Positions 1-7,254 of a stretch of 15,468 nucleotides of DNA are shown here, in pieces. Every line of letters begins with the position of its first letter. Within the stretch, counting starts at the first letter, position 1. The notes beneath the pieces were generated by a model. It worked only from the letters and a program-made list of their open reading frames with translations, searched no databases and had not been told where the DNA came from. Source of the stretch: REEB509 sp044370335 (GTDB taxonomy: Bacteria > Pseudomonadota > Alphaproteobacteria > Caulobacterales > Aquidulcibacteraceae); contig JBILVS010000069.1 in NCBI GenBank assembly GCA_044370335.1, forward strand, positions 1 through 15,468. The letters are read 5' to 3'. A program made the position numbers and the translations under genes.

Positions 1-1
1 C

Positions 2-394
2 GAGGCCGAGTGGGAAAGCCTCTGCGACGGCTGCGGCAAATGCTGCCTTGTGGGCCTCGAAGACGAAGACACCGGGGAAATCTACCTCACCGACGTCGCT
101 TGCAAACTCCTCGACGGCGCCGCCTGCCGCTGCCGCGACTATCCCAACCGCAAGCAGTTTGTCCCCGATTGCGTGAAGCTGACCTCGGAGAATGTGCCCA
201 CCTTGTCCTGGCTGCCCAGGACCTGCGCCTATCGCCTCGTCAACGAAGGCCGGGATCTCTTTCCCTGGCACCCCTTGATCACCGGCGACCCTGAGAGTGT
301 GCACGCCGCCAATGTTTCCGTTCGCGGCAAAACCCGCCCCGAGGGCCGCATGAAAACACGGCATCTTATCAAGCGCATCACCCGATGGGAGTAA
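2..394 (+). CDS. YcgN/UPF0260 family cysteine-cluster protein, C-terminal part
   Basis: This is the 3' part of a gene that begins before the window; the frame is open from base 2 to a TAA at 392-394, giving about 130 residues. The visible part starts EAEWESLCDGCGKCCL, with the dense CxxCGxCC cysteine motif at residues 8-15, followed by further cysteines in a CRCRDYPNR segment and in TCAYRL. This layout is that of the UPF0260/YcgN family, related to YkgJ-type proteins thought to bind zinc or an iron-sulfur cluster; the exact biochemical role is not established. The family is about 150 residues long, so only a short N-terminus is missing. The C-terminal half, with LPRTCAYRL, HPLITGD and SVRGK, also fits the family. 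An internal ATG at 50 lies inside the cysteine motif region and is not the real start. The next gene on the same strand begins 68 bases downstream. Confidence 0.9.
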   Translation, partial: EAEWESLCDGCGKCCLVGLEDEDTGEIYLTDVACKLLDGAACRCRDYPNRKQFVPDCVKLTSENVPTLSWLPRTCAYRLVNEGRDLFPWHPLITGDPESVHAANVSVRGKTRPEGRMKTRHLIKRITRWE

Positions 395-462
395 CCTGCG
401 CTTGCCGAGTTCGGAATTTGGCCCAATCTGTGAGGCATGGCGTGGCCCAGGGGACTTAGAGC

Positions 463-1518
463 ATGGCGCGGTTGGCGGATCGGATCGGACGGGTGCGCTA
501 TGCGGCCGCCCAAAGCGCGCGGGTGGCTTGGTACATGGGCCATTATTTGGCGGCGCGGCGCCTCTCGCGGCCGTTTGACCGGCCGGGAGAGCCCCGGTTC
601 AGGCCGCAGAGCGCGCCGGGCGACCAGAGGCGGATTCGCTCAGCTTTTCTGTCGCTGTTCGCCAAAGACCGCGCCAATATCGAAGAGGGTCTCTATCCCG
701 CCCCCGAGGATCTGCGGTTTGATCGGCTCGTCGCGGGCCTGTCGCATAGCGCGGCCTTCTTCAAGGACCTGCCGGAGGTGGACGCGCGGCGTTGGGAGAA
801 GCGCGGGGTTGAGGTTCGGGCCGAAGCGCCGGCCGGGCGCTATCCGACCTATTATCTGCAGAATTTTCACTATCAGTCGGGCGGCTGGCTCTCAGAGGAC
901 AGCGCGGAGCTCTATGACACCCAAGTGGAAGTGTTGTTTGGGGGCGCGGCGGATGCGATGCGGCGCATCGCGCTTGGAGAGCTTGCACGGGCGTTGCGCG
1001 GCAAAGATCAACGCAAAACAAAGATGCTCGATGTCGCCTGCGGCAATGGCCGCTTTCTGGAGCAGACGCTGGGCGCGTTTCCCCGGCTCAAGGCGACAGG
1101 GCTTGATTTGTCGCCCGCCTATCTCGCCAGGGCGCGCGACCGGTTGCGCGCCTACCCCCAGGTGGAGTTTGTCGCAGGCCAGGCCGAGCGCATGCCGTTT
1201 GACGCCGACGCCTTCAGCGCCGCCACCTGCATCTTTCTCTTCCATGAGCTGCCGCCCCGGGTGCGCCCTTTGGTGGCGCAGGAGATCGCCCGGGTCCTCG
1301 CACCTGGAAGCGGGTTGGTGCTCGCCGATTCGCTCCAGCTCGGCGACGCGCCGGATCTCGACCAGATGCTGGAATATTTTCCGCACGGCTTCCATGAGCC
1401 ATATTACGGGTCGTACCTGAAGGAGGACCTGATCGCGCTGTTTGAAGCCGTGGGCTTCAGACATGAGCGCACGGAGCTGGCGTTTCTGACGAAGGTGCTG
1501 CGCTTCCGTCGCGCTTGA
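463..1518 (+). CDS. Class I SAM-dependent methyltransferase
   Basis: The 351-residue product has the Rossmann-like SAM-binding core in its C-terminal half. Motif I is LDVACGNGRFLE (residues 189-200), the acidic ribose-binding strand is GLDLSP (213-218), and GQAERMPFDADAFSAA (239-254) matches the methyltransferase-11 pattern before motif IV. The first 180 residues form a helical, Arg/Tyr-rich extension (for example YPTYYLQNFHYQSGGWL at 127-143) that probably holds the substrate-binding part; I cannot name the substrate. The ATG at 463 is preceded by AGGGGA at 449-454, eight bases upstream. A longer overlapping frame starting at 437 lacks any methyltransferase motif and is a shadow. The gene converges with vapC, leaving only five bases between the two stop codons and no room for a separate terminator. 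Family assignment is firm; small molecule, lipid or protein substrate is open. Confidence 0.88.
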   Translation: MARLADRIGRVRYAAAQSARVAWYMGHYLAARRLSRPFDRPGEPRFRPQSAPGDQRRIRSAFLSLFAKDRANIEEGLYPAPEDLRFDRLVAGLSHSAAFFKDLPEVDARRWEKRGVEVRAEAPAGRYPTYYLQNFHYQSGGWLSEDSAELYDTQVEVLFGGAADAMRRIALGELARALRGKDQRKTKMLDVACGNGRFLEQTLGAFPRLKATGLDLSPAYLARARDRLRAYPQVEFVAGQAERMPFDADAFSAATCIFLFHELPPRVRPLVAQEIARVLAPGSGLVLADSLQLGDAPDLDQMLEYFPHGFHEPYYGSYLKEDLIALFEAVGFRHERTELAFLTKVLRFRRA

Positions 1519-1523
1519 GCCGA

Positions 1524-1934
1524 TCAGCGAAGATCTTCAATGTCCACGCCCACTGCGGCTGCGGCGGCGATCAATGCTTCGTCTCGGCTGACAAGCGTCG
1601 CGCGTAGGCTTATGCAGCAATCCAAGTAGAGCGCGTCGAAAAACGACAGACCCTGTTGCCGCGCGACCCCAAGCACCCGGATCAAGTCCTGGTCTCGCCC
1701 TAGCCACGGCTGCAGAAGCGTCACCGCCGGCAGCAGACTTAAGACCTCGTCGCACCGCGCGGGCGACAGCAGGCGACGTCTCTCGAAGCGAAGCAGGACG
1801 TTGCGCACCTCGATGGCGAGAACCGCGGGCGAGGTCACCTCTGCGGGCGGTGAAGCGAAAAATCGCCTGCTGGCAGGAGTCCCTTGATTTGGCAGAACCG
1901 AAGCCAAAAACGCAGACGCATCCAGGACGATCAC
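1524..1934 (-). CDS. vapC: VapC-like PIN-domain toxin (ribonuclease)
   Basis: The 136-residue product starts VIVLDASAFLASVL and has PIN-domain architecture: first acidic residue D5 in LDASA, E42 in AIEVRNVL, D100 in FFDALYLD, and D118 in LVSRDEALIAAA. These four acids normally bind Mg2+ or Mn2+ in VapC endoribonucleases, which cut tRNA or rRNA when the antitoxin is lost. I chose the GTG at 1934 because it makes a GTGA overlap with the stop of the upstream antitoxin gene and places LDAS at residues 4-7, as is normal for PIN toxins. The frame remains open upstream to 2213, but that extension only retranslates the antitoxin gene in another frame. All catalytic acids are present, so the toxin looks intact. 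The RNA target cannot be read from the sequence. Confidence 0.88.
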   Translation of the reverse strand: MIVLDASAFLASVLPNQGTPASRRFFASPPAEVTSPAVLAIEVRNVLLRFERRRLLSPARCDEVLSLLPAVTLLQPWLGRDQDLIRVLGVARQQGLSFFDALYLDCCISLRATLVSRDEALIAAAAAVGVDIEDLR

Positions 1935-2206
1935 GTCGGATCCTCGGTCTCCGGTTCCTCCCGAGCCCAGCGCTTCACGCTTAGCCAATCGGGATGGTTT
2001 GCCCCCGCTTTTTCGGCTTCTTCCTGGATCGCCGCCAAACGCGCCAGAGCGGCGGCGCGTTCGCGACGCACAGGGTGCGCAGCGGGGCTCAGCCTCGCCG
2101 CAGGCTTTCCATGCCGCGTGATGATGATCTCTTGCCCAGTCTGTTCCACTTCCTGGATCAAAGCGGACAGGGAGTTCTTGGCGTCGTAGAGGGCGACTTC
2201 TCTCAT
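1931..2206 (-). CDS. vapB: Phd/YefM-type antitoxin of the VapBC pair
   Basis: The 91-residue product reads MREVALYDAKNSLSALIQEV, then TGQEIIITRHGKPAARLSP, the hallmark N-terminal DNA-binding fold of Phd/YefM antitoxins (residues 1-42). The remainder is a charged helical tail ending HPDWLSVKRW and an acidic EEPETEDPT, the part expected to wrap around and inhibit the toxin. It lies directly upstream of vapC and overlaps it by four bases, so translation is probably coupled. By analogy with the family, the antitoxin, alone or with VapC, should repress its own promoter. ATG 2206 is preferred to an upstream TTG at 2242 because Phd-type proteins begin just before the first strand; there is no clear Shine-Dalgarno sequence in front of it. 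The name vapB is used for the partner of a PIN toxin; by fold it is Phd-like, not AbrB- or RHH-like. Confidence 0.88.
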   Translation of the reverse strand: MREVALYDAKNSLSALIQEVEQTGQEIIITRHGKPAARLSPAAHPVRRERAAALARLAAIQEEAEKAGANHPDWLSVKRWAREEPETEDPT

Positions 2207-2213
2207 TGCCCAA

Positions 2214-2242
2214 TTTCTAGCCAAATGCTGGATAGAAAGCAA
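2214..2242 (-). promoter_or_regulatory. Possible vapBC promoter
   Basis: On the minus strand TTGCTT (2242-2237) and TAGAAA (2219-2214) are separated by 17 bases. The -10 matches the sigma-70 consensus at four of six bases and the -35 at three. Transcription would start close to or at the vapB ATG (2206), which fits the lack of a Shine-Dalgarno sequence there. This is a weak match in a short gap between aroC and vapB; read-through from aroC is equally possible. Confidence 0.25.
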
Positions 2243-2269
2243 GGGACGGCGCGAGCGCTTCTGAGCGGC

Positions 2270-3361
2270 TTATCCCACCTGACCCCGGTGCCGCAGCTTC
2301 GAGTCCGCTAGCGCGCAGGCCACCATGGCTTCGGCCACAGGCGCGCCGCGAATGCCCACGCAGGGGTCGTGGCGGCCTCTGGTCTGGATGTCGGTATCTT
2401 CCCCCTGCGCCGTCACTGTCTGGCGCGGGGTGAGGATTGACGAGGTCGGCTTGATAGCCAAGCGGGCCACGATCGTTTGGCCTGTGGAGATGCCCCCTAG
2501 AACGCCGCCGGCATGGTTGGAAAGGAACACGGGACAGCCGTCCGGCCCGGCCCTCATTTCGTCGGCGTTGTCTTCGCCGGAGAGGGCGGCGGCGGCGAAC
2601 CCGTCGCCGATCTCCACGCCCTTGACGGCATTGATACTCATCAGGCCTGCCGCGATCTCGGCGTCGAGTTTGCCATAGAGGGGCGCGCCCCAGCCGGCAG
2701 GAACGCCTTCGGCGTGCACTTCGATGAGGGCGCCAAGGGAGGAGCCGGCTTTGCGGGCGGCGTCCAGGTCCTCTTCCCACAGGGCCGCGGTTTGGGCGTC
2801 CGGGCTCCAGAAGGGATTGGCTTCAGTTTGCGCCCAATCCCAACGCGCGCGATCGATAGCGCGGCGGCCGATTTGGACCAAGGCGGCGCGGATCACGACC
2901 CCATCGCCCAACACCGCCCGCGCCACACCTCCCGCCGCCACGCGGGCGGCGGTCTCGCGCGCGCTGGACCGGCCGCCGCCGCGATAATCGCGGACGCCGT
3001 ATTTCGCGTCGTAGGTGAAATCCGCATGGCCGGGGCGATAGGCGTCGCGGATCGCGGTGTAGTCCTTTGAGCGCTGATCGATGTTTTCGATCATCAGGCA
3101 GATCGGCGCACCGGTGGTGACGGGACCCCTGGTGCGCTCGTCCTCGAACACCCCGGACAGAATCCGCACCGAGTCCGGTTCTTGCCGCTGTGTGACGAAC
3201 CGGCTCGTGCCCGGCCGCCGCCGATCGAGCCAGTGCTGGATCATCGCCTGGGTCAACGGCAGGCCAGGCGGACAGCCATCCACCACGCAGCCCAAAGCCG
3301 GCCCGTGGCTTTCGCCCCAGGTGGTGACGCGGAAGAGGTGGCCGAACGTGTTGTGCGACAT
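2270..3361 (-). CDS. aroC: Chorismate synthase
   Basis: The 363-residue product begins MSHNTFGHLFRVTTWGESHG, the characteristic start of AroC, which converts 5-enolpyruvylshikimate-3-phosphate to chorismate using reduced FMN in the last shikimate-pathway step. H19 in GESHG corresponds to an active-site histidine, and the signature RGGGRSSARETAARVAAGGVAR region lies near residues 127-148. The C-terminal signature GRHDPCVGIRGAPVAEAMVA is also present. Length is normal for the bacterial enzyme (about 350-370). The ATG at 3361 begins the conserved N-terminus exactly. The gene lies between a vapBC pair downstream and a decayed YHG-type gene upstream, all on the minus strand, with 63 bases to vapB and 58 bases to the reconstructed end of the pseudogene. 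It is essential housekeeping metabolism and appears intact. Confidence 0.98.
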   Translation of the reverse strand: MSHNTFGHLFRVTTWGESHGPALGCVVDGCPPGLPLTQAMIQHWLDRRRPGTSRFVTQRQEPDSVRILSGVFEDERTRGPVTTGAPICLMIENIDQRSKDYTAIRDAYRPGHADFTYDAKYGVRDYRGGGRSSARETAARVAAGGVARAVLGDGVVIRAALVQIGRRAIDRARWDWAQTEANPFWSPDAQTAALWEEDLDAARKAGSSLGALIEVHAEGVPAGWGAPLYGKLDAEIAAGLMSINAVKGVEIGDGFAAAALSGEDNADEMRAGPDGCPVFLSNHAGGVLGGISTGQTIVARLAIKPTSSILTPRQTVTAQGEDTDIQTRGRHDPCVGIRGAPVAEAMVACALADSKLRHRGQVG

Positions 3362-3419
3362 GGCGTCAGGCTACCTGCAAACGCGGGGCCGTCCAATGCC
3401 CAGAATGGGCCCTTGCGCG

Positions 3420-4003
3420 TTAAGCCAAGTGGTGCGCCGCAACGCGGAACACGCCCTTCATGCAGGTAGGATCCTTTATCGCCGTTTGGATGTGCGTTTT
3501 TGCCTGAACGCTGAGCCTTCCTAGACTGGGGCTCCTTCTGTGAACACGCCACGGACAGTTTGCGCAGTGGGCAAGCCCTCAGCCTCGCGGCTCTTATGCA
3601 GATGGCGGATAACGGCACAGTCCAGCTCCCGCCTGAGATGGTCAGCTCCGTTGCTTGGCAAAGTCCTTCCTGCAGCTTGAGCTACTTCCATGAGGTTGGC
3701 ATGGGCATTTTCCAGGACGTTGACCCCTGCGCTTGTCGTCAGATCGAAGCACAAACCGGGGTTGATGACCGCGCCGACAACGAATGGATTCGAGACTTTG
3801 TTCTGCTTCTATTGTCTTGCGGCTAACTCCTGAGCAAAGTCCAACGCGCGGCGCGGGTTTGCTTCCCAGGAATGAATACCAGGCCCCAGCCAATCCCAAT
3901 TGTTGTTGTTTGGCAGGACCGCCTCACCCTTCAAAAGGGGTTCGCCCACAGATGCGTCACACCCGTGGTAGCCAAGGACAAGCCCGCCAGCCAAATCGTG
4001 CAT
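3420..4003 (-). pseudogene. Decayed ADP-ribosyltransferase-like 'YHG' protein gene
   Basis: Reading from ATG 4003 gives LVLGYHGCDASVGEPLLKG, then NWDWLGPGIHSWEANPRRAL, before an amber stop at 3811-3809 (codon 65). The same frame continues with NPFVVGAVINPGLCFDLTTS, a leucine/charge-rich middle, LDCAVIRHLHKSREAEG and TVRGVFTEGAPV to a second amber stop at 3523-3521 (codon 161). It then reads EGSAFRQK, and at a run of five T (3497-3501, A on the coding strand) a one-base shift restores KTHIQTAIKDPTCMKGVF and a TAA at 3422-3420. The repaired product would be about 194 residues. From memory of the family, I recognise the YHGC...WLGxGIYFWE...EGAPxYxGSxFxEKTHIQ layout, which resembles ADP-ribosyltransferase folds. 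The expected Tyr (GIHSWE) and Glu (FRQKTH) positions also differ here, which fits loss of function. Family name and enzymatic role are inference; the disruption is seen directly. Confidence 0.78.
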
Positions 4004-4007
4004 GGCG

Positions 4008-4244
4008 TCACTTTTTTGTGCTTGTCTTGCCTTCGGGGTCGGAAATTCCGATCGCCGCGAGATAAGCCCGCGCACTTGTTTCAGACTTGCCTTGGTGGGC
4101 CGCCATTTTGGTTAGTGCGCGCTTTGTCGCCGCCATGTCGCGTTTAGTCGCGAAGCCGATGCTTCCCTTTTCGCTTTGGGATAGCTGCGAGCGCGCTTCT
4201 TTGACACGCTTCTTCAGAATGCCTAACTCCCGCAACGACAACAC
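4008..4244 (-). CDS. Small basic protein paired with the YHG-type pseudogene
   Basis: A 78-residue open frame reads from GTG 4244 (LSLRELGILKKRVKEARSQL) to a TGA at 4010-4008. It is rich in Lys, Arg and Ala, predicted to be mostly helical, and ends with SETSARAYLAAIGISDPEGK. Its stop lies four bases before the ATG of the downstream YHG-type pseudogene, so the two were probably co-transcribed and translationally coupled. A small basic protein in front of a toxin-like gene suggests an antitoxin, regulator or immunity partner, but I recognise no named domain and this is inference. The start is uncertain: the frame is open to a GTG at 4280, which would overlap the pdxH start on the other strand; the shorter form is preferred because the amphipathic pattern begins at LRELGIL. 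No clear Shine-Dalgarno sequence precedes either GTG. Confidence 0.6.
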   Translation of the reverse strand: MLSLRELGILKKRVKEARSQLSQSEKGSIGFATKRDMAATKRALTKMAAHQGKSETSARAYLAAIGISDPEGKTSTKK

Positions 4245-4267
4245 ATGCGAACAAGGACAGGGCCTGC

Positions 4268-4933
4268 ATGTCAAGCTCACCCCTTATCCCCCCGTCGCCG
4301 CGCTATGGCCCGGGCGCGGCCCCCCCGCCGGACGACGCGGCCTTCTTCGCCGCCGAAGAACCCTTTGCGCTCTTCGCCCAATGGCTGACCGAAGCAAAAG
4401 GCAAAGAGCCGAACGACCCCAACGCGATGGCCCTGGCAACGGTCGATGAGACCGGCATGCCCGATGTGCGCATGGTGCTGTTGAAGGACGTCTCGCCTCA
4501 GGGCTTCACCTTCTATTCCAACACCAAAAGCGCCAAGGGCCGGCAGATTGCGGCCACGCCTAAGGCCGCCTTGTGTTTTCATTGGAAGTCCTTGCGTCGG
4601 CAGGTGCGGGTCCGGGGAACCCTGGCCGAAGTCTTGGCGGAAGAGGCCGACGCCTATTTCCAAACCCGCGATCGCGGCGCCCGGCTCGGCGCTTGGGCCT
4701 CCGAACAGTCCCATCCTTTGCCTGATCGGTTCGCCCTGGAAAAGCGCGTGACCGAGTTTGGCTTGAAGTTCGGCCTCGGCGATGTGCCCCGGCCTGAACA
4801 CTGGACCGGGTGGCGCATCGCGCCTTTGAGCCTTGAGTTTTGGCGCGATCGTCCTTTCCGTCTGCATGACCGGCTGGTTTTCCGCCGCGCAAGCCTGAGC
4901 GAGCGGTTTGAGAAGATCAGGCTTTATCCTTAA
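4268..4933 (+). CDS. pdxH: Pyridoxamine/pyridoxine 5'-phosphate oxidase
   Basis: The 221-residue product is PdxH, the FMN enzyme that oxidises pyridoxine or pyridoxamine phosphate to pyridoxal 5'-phosphate. Visible family motifs in order: DPNAMALATVDETGMPDVRM (50-69), the FMN-binding VRMVLLKD (67-74), FYSNTKSAKG (82-91), RRQVRVRG (110-117), YFQTRDRGARLGAWASEQS (130-148), HWTGWRIAPLSLEFW (178-192) and the phosphate-binding RLHDR (198-202). The protein ends IRLYP, close to the usual RLxP end, and its length is normal for the family. It starts at ATG 4268; the N-terminal 25 residues are proline-rich and not conserved. It is divergent from the small basic gene at 4244, leaving about 23 bases between start codons, so the pdxH promoter must lie inside or over that gene. 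Confidence 0.96.
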   Translation: MSSSPLIPPSPRYGPGAAPPPDDAAFFAAEEPFALFAQWLTEAKGKEPNDPNAMALATVDETGMPDVRMVLLKDVSPQGFTFYSNTKSAKGRQIAATPKAALCFHWKSLRRQVRVRGTLAEVLAEEADAYFQTRDRGARLGAWASEQSHPLPDRFALEKRVTEFGLKFGLGDVPRPEHWTGWRIAPLSLEFWRDRPFRLHDRLVFRRASLSERFEKIRLYP

Positions 4934-5007
4934 TCGCGGCGTTCGCCGTTAAACCTTCCTTCAAGGAGATGGACAAAAGCTGAGTTCCTGAAATGAGGGA
5001 GCGGCGA

Positions 5008-5484
5008 ATGCTGAACGCAGTGCGAGCGATGGCGACGGCGGCGGGACTGACCACAGCGATCCTGAGCGATGACCGTCCCGCAGATCTGGCGCGCTTCGCG
5101 GTCAGCATGCGCCGTCTGAGCGAACTTGAAACCGTGGCCGCCACGATGGACCCGAGCCGCCGCGCCGATATGGCTTCCTTGTGGCTCGGCGGCGCCAAAA
5201 CCGTCTGCCGCGTGCGCTCCTCCTATGCCCGCGGCGCCCAGTTTGCCGGTGTTGTGCGCTTCTCCACCTCTCCCGCGGCGGCGGCGGTGGCTGGAGCCGG
5301 GGCCCGGGCTTTGTGGGATCGCCTCAAGGCCGCTGGCTTCCAGGTCTCCGAAGAGGGGGCGACCGCCGCGACCGTGACGGCCTCCCATCGGGCCGGCGCC
5401 GCTGCGGTCCGGGTGCTCAAAGAGGCGCCGCCCCGGGAACGGCGCACCGCCTGGTCCAATGAGGGCGCCCGGAGGGCGGCCTAA
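5008..5484 (+). CDS. Conserved-looking hypothetical protein, Ala/Arg-rich
   Basis: A 158-residue product that I do not recognise. ATG 5008 is chosen over an in-frame ATG at 4993 because AGGGAG at 4996-5001 lies six bases upstream of it. The N-terminal half is helical and charged (SDDRPADLARFAVSMRRLSE at about 20-39, then MDPSRRADMASLW). The central part GAKTVCRVRSSYARGAQFAG carries the only cysteine, and a possible alpha/beta segment follows (RALWDRLKAAGFQVSEEGAT). The C-terminus is basic (PPRERRTAWSNEGARRAA). There is no signal peptide and no transmembrane segment. Codon use matches its neighbours, with GC-rich third positions, which supports it being real. It stands alone: 74 bases after pdxH and 95 bases before the acyl-CoA ligase. 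Soluble cytoplasmic location is inferred. Confidence 0.72.
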   Translation: MLNAVRAMATAAGLTTAILSDDRPADLARFAVSMRRLSELETVAATMDPSRRADMASLWLGGAKTVCRVRSSYARGAQFAGVVRFSTSPAAAAVAGAGARALWDRLKAAGFQVSEEGATAATVTASHRAGAAAVRVLKEAPPRERRTAWSNEGARRAA

Positions 5485-5508
5485 ACAGCCCTCGTCGGCT
5501 GCGACACA

Positions 5509-5537
5509 TTGTCGGGGCGTCGCTTCCCCTCTAGGTA
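5509..5537 (+). promoter_or_regulatory. Weak promoter candidate for the acyl-CoA ligase
   Basis: TTGTCG (5509-5514) is followed after 17 bases by TAGGTA (5532-5537), about 43 bases before the ligase start. The -35 is a fair match and the -10 is poor. The 95-base gap holds no gene, so a promoter is expected here, but this exact placement is a guess. Confidence 0.2.
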
Positions 5538-5579
5538 GGACGGCAAGACAACCGTCCATGACCGAAGGGAGGCGCCCCG

Positions 5580-7223
5580 ATGCAGGGCTTGATGCAAGAT
5601 TGGCCGCTGACGCTGGATAAGATCCTGGACCACGCCAAGGCGATGGCCCCGAATCGAGAGGTGGTCACTCGCAGCGTCGAAGGCCCCATCGTCCGCACCA
5701 CGTATGGCGAAATTCATGCCCGCGCGAAACAGGTCACAGCTGCGCTCAAGAACGCCGGCATCCGCCTCGGCGACCGCGTGGCGACGCTGGCCTGGAACAC
5801 GGGTCGGCACATGGAGGTCTGGTTTGGCGCGCAGAGCATGGGGGCTGTGCTTCACACGCTGAACCCGCGGCTGTTCCCCGAACAGATCGCCTGGATTGCC
5901 AACCACGCCGAAGATAAGATCCTGTTCCTGGACCTGACGTTCGTGCCGTTGGTGGAGAAGATCGCCCCGCATCTGGCCACGGTTGAACGCTATGTGATCC
6001 TAACCGACGCCGCCCAGATGCCGCAGACGTCGCTGCCGAACGCGGTGGCCTATGAGGACTTCATCGCGGGTTGGAGCGCCGACATCGTCTGGGGCGGCTT
6101 CGACGAGAACACCGCTGCCGGCCTCTGCTACACCTCAGGCACCACCGGCAACCCCAAGGGCGTGCTCTATTCCCACCGCTCCAATGTGATCCACGCGATG
6201 GCCGCCAATACGGGCGACGCTTTTGGTCTGCGCTCGCGGGATGTGGTGTTGCCTGTCGTGCCGTTGTTCCACGCCAACGCCTGGGCCTTGACCTTCATCG
6301 GCCCCATGGCCGGCGCCAAGATGGTGATGCCCGGCGCGAGGCTGGATGGCGCTTCGGTCTATGAGCTTCTGGAGAGCGAGAAGGTGACGCTGACCGCAGC
6401 GGTGCCGACGGTGTGGCTGATGCTGCTGTCCTACCTGCGGGAAAACCAGCTCAAGCTTACGACTTTGAAAAAGGTCATCATCGGCGGCTCGGCGGTGCCG
6501 GAAGCGATTCTGCGGGCCTTTGAAGAGGACTATGGCGTTGAGGTCGTCCACGCCTGGGGTATGACAGAGATGAGCCCGATGGGCTCACTCTGCGCCCTTG
6601 GGCCCGACGAAGACGCCCTGCCGCACGAAGACAAGATCAAACTCAAGCTCAAGCAGGGCCGGGCGCCGTTCACGGTCGAAATGAAAATCGTCGACGACGC
6701 CGGCAAAGAGCTCCCCCGGGACGGCAAGACCTTCGGCCGCCTGCAGGTCCGCGGCCCCGCCGTCACCAAGAGCTACTTCAAAGGCGATGGCGCCCGTCGC
6801 GCCGACGGCACAGCCCTCGAGGCCGATGGCTTCTTCGACACCGGCGATGTAGCGACGCTGGACCCCGCGGGCTTCATGCAGATCACCGACCGCGCGAAAG
6901 ACGTCATCAAGTCCGGCGGGGAGTGGATCTCTTCCATTGAAATCGAGAACATCGCGGTGGGCGCTCCCGGCGTCGCCAACGCCGCGGTGATCGGGATCGC
7001 GCATCCGAAATGGGATGAGCGTCCGCTCCTGATCATCGAGCCTGCCCAGGGCGCATCGCCCGGCAAGGACGAAGCCCTCGCCTATTTGGAGGGCAAAATC
7101 GCCAAATGGTGGATGCCTGACGATGTCGCCTTCGTGGAGAAGATTCCGCTAGGCGCCACGGGCAAGATCAACAAGCTGGAACTGCGCAAGATGTTCACCG
7201 ATTACAGGCTGCCGACAGCCTGA
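5580..7223 (+). CDS. Medium/long-chain fatty acyl-CoA ligase (AlkK-like)
   Basis: The 547-residue product is a member of the ANL adenylating superfamily that activates a carboxylic acid with ATP and joins it to coenzyme A. Motifs in order: the phosphate-binding loop YTSGTTGNPKG (184-194), the histidine-containing VVPLFHANAW (226-235), the A5 motif HAWGMTE (324-330), GFFDTGD (417-423), the hinge region DRAKDVIKSGGEWIS (437-451), and the catalytic lysine K529 in GATGKINKLELRK. WNTGRHMEVWFGAQSMGAVL and HTLNPRLFPEQIAWIANHA in the N-terminal part are typical of the AlkK-type long/medium-chain branch. ATG 5580 is preceded by AAGGGAGG (5565-5572) at seven bases, a strong ribosome binding site. Chain-length preference cannot be read with confidence. 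It likely feeds beta-oxidation or lipid remodelling. A DUF1499 membrane protein gene follows after 31 bases and may share its transcript. Confidence 0.93.
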   Translation: MQGLMQDWPLTLDKILDHAKAMAPNREVVTRSVEGPIVRTTYGEIHARAKQVTAALKNAGIRLGDRVATLAWNTGRHMEVWFGAQSMGAVLHTLNPRLFPEQIAWIANHAEDKILFLDLTFVPLVEKIAPHLATVERYVILTDAAQMPQTSLPNAVAYEDFIAGWSADIVWGGFDENTAAGLCYTSGTTGNPKGVLYSHRSNVIHAMAANTGDAFGLRSRDVVLPVVPLFHANAWALTFIGPMAGAKMVMPGARLDGASVYELLESEKVTLTAAVPTVWLMLLSYLRENQLKLTTLKKVIIGGSAVPEAILRAFEEDYGVEVVHAWGMTEMSPMGSLCALGPDEDALPHEDKIKLKLKQGRAPFTVEMKIVDDAGKELPRDGKTFGRLQVRGPAVTKSYFKGDGARRADGTALEADGFFDTGDVATLDPAGFMQITDRAKDVIKSGGEWISSIEIENIAVGAPGVANAAVIGIAHPKWDERPLLIIEPAQGASPGKDEALAYLEGKIAKWWMPDDVAFVEKIPLGATGKINKLELRKMFTDYRLPTA

Positions 7224-7254
7224 CCGGGACGCAGCAGCCAAAGGGGAGACGGGG

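Noticed and set aside
437..1420. A 327-residue open frame on + overlapping the methyltransferase
   Set aside because: It is Arg/Pro-rich, has no domain, and the alternative frame at 463 has complete SAM-binding motifs and a good ribosome binding site.
1935..2213. N-terminal extension of the VapC frame to 229 residues
   Set aside because: The extension is an out-of-frame reading of the antitoxin gene; PIN toxins begin at the LDAS block.
3420..4003. Amber codon readthrough or recoding as an explanation for the two TAG codons
   Set aside because: cysD ends with TAG as a normal stop next to cysN, and a frameshift and altered key residues are also present, so decay is simpler.
4937..4948. Short palindrome CGGCGTTCGCCG after pdxH as a terminator
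   Set aside because: The stem is only five bases with a two-base loop and no convincing T-run; too weak to call.
4969..4983. AAGGAG followed by ATG and a four-codon frame upstream of the hypothetical gene
   Set aside because: Only MDKS before a stop; nothing supports a leader peptide.
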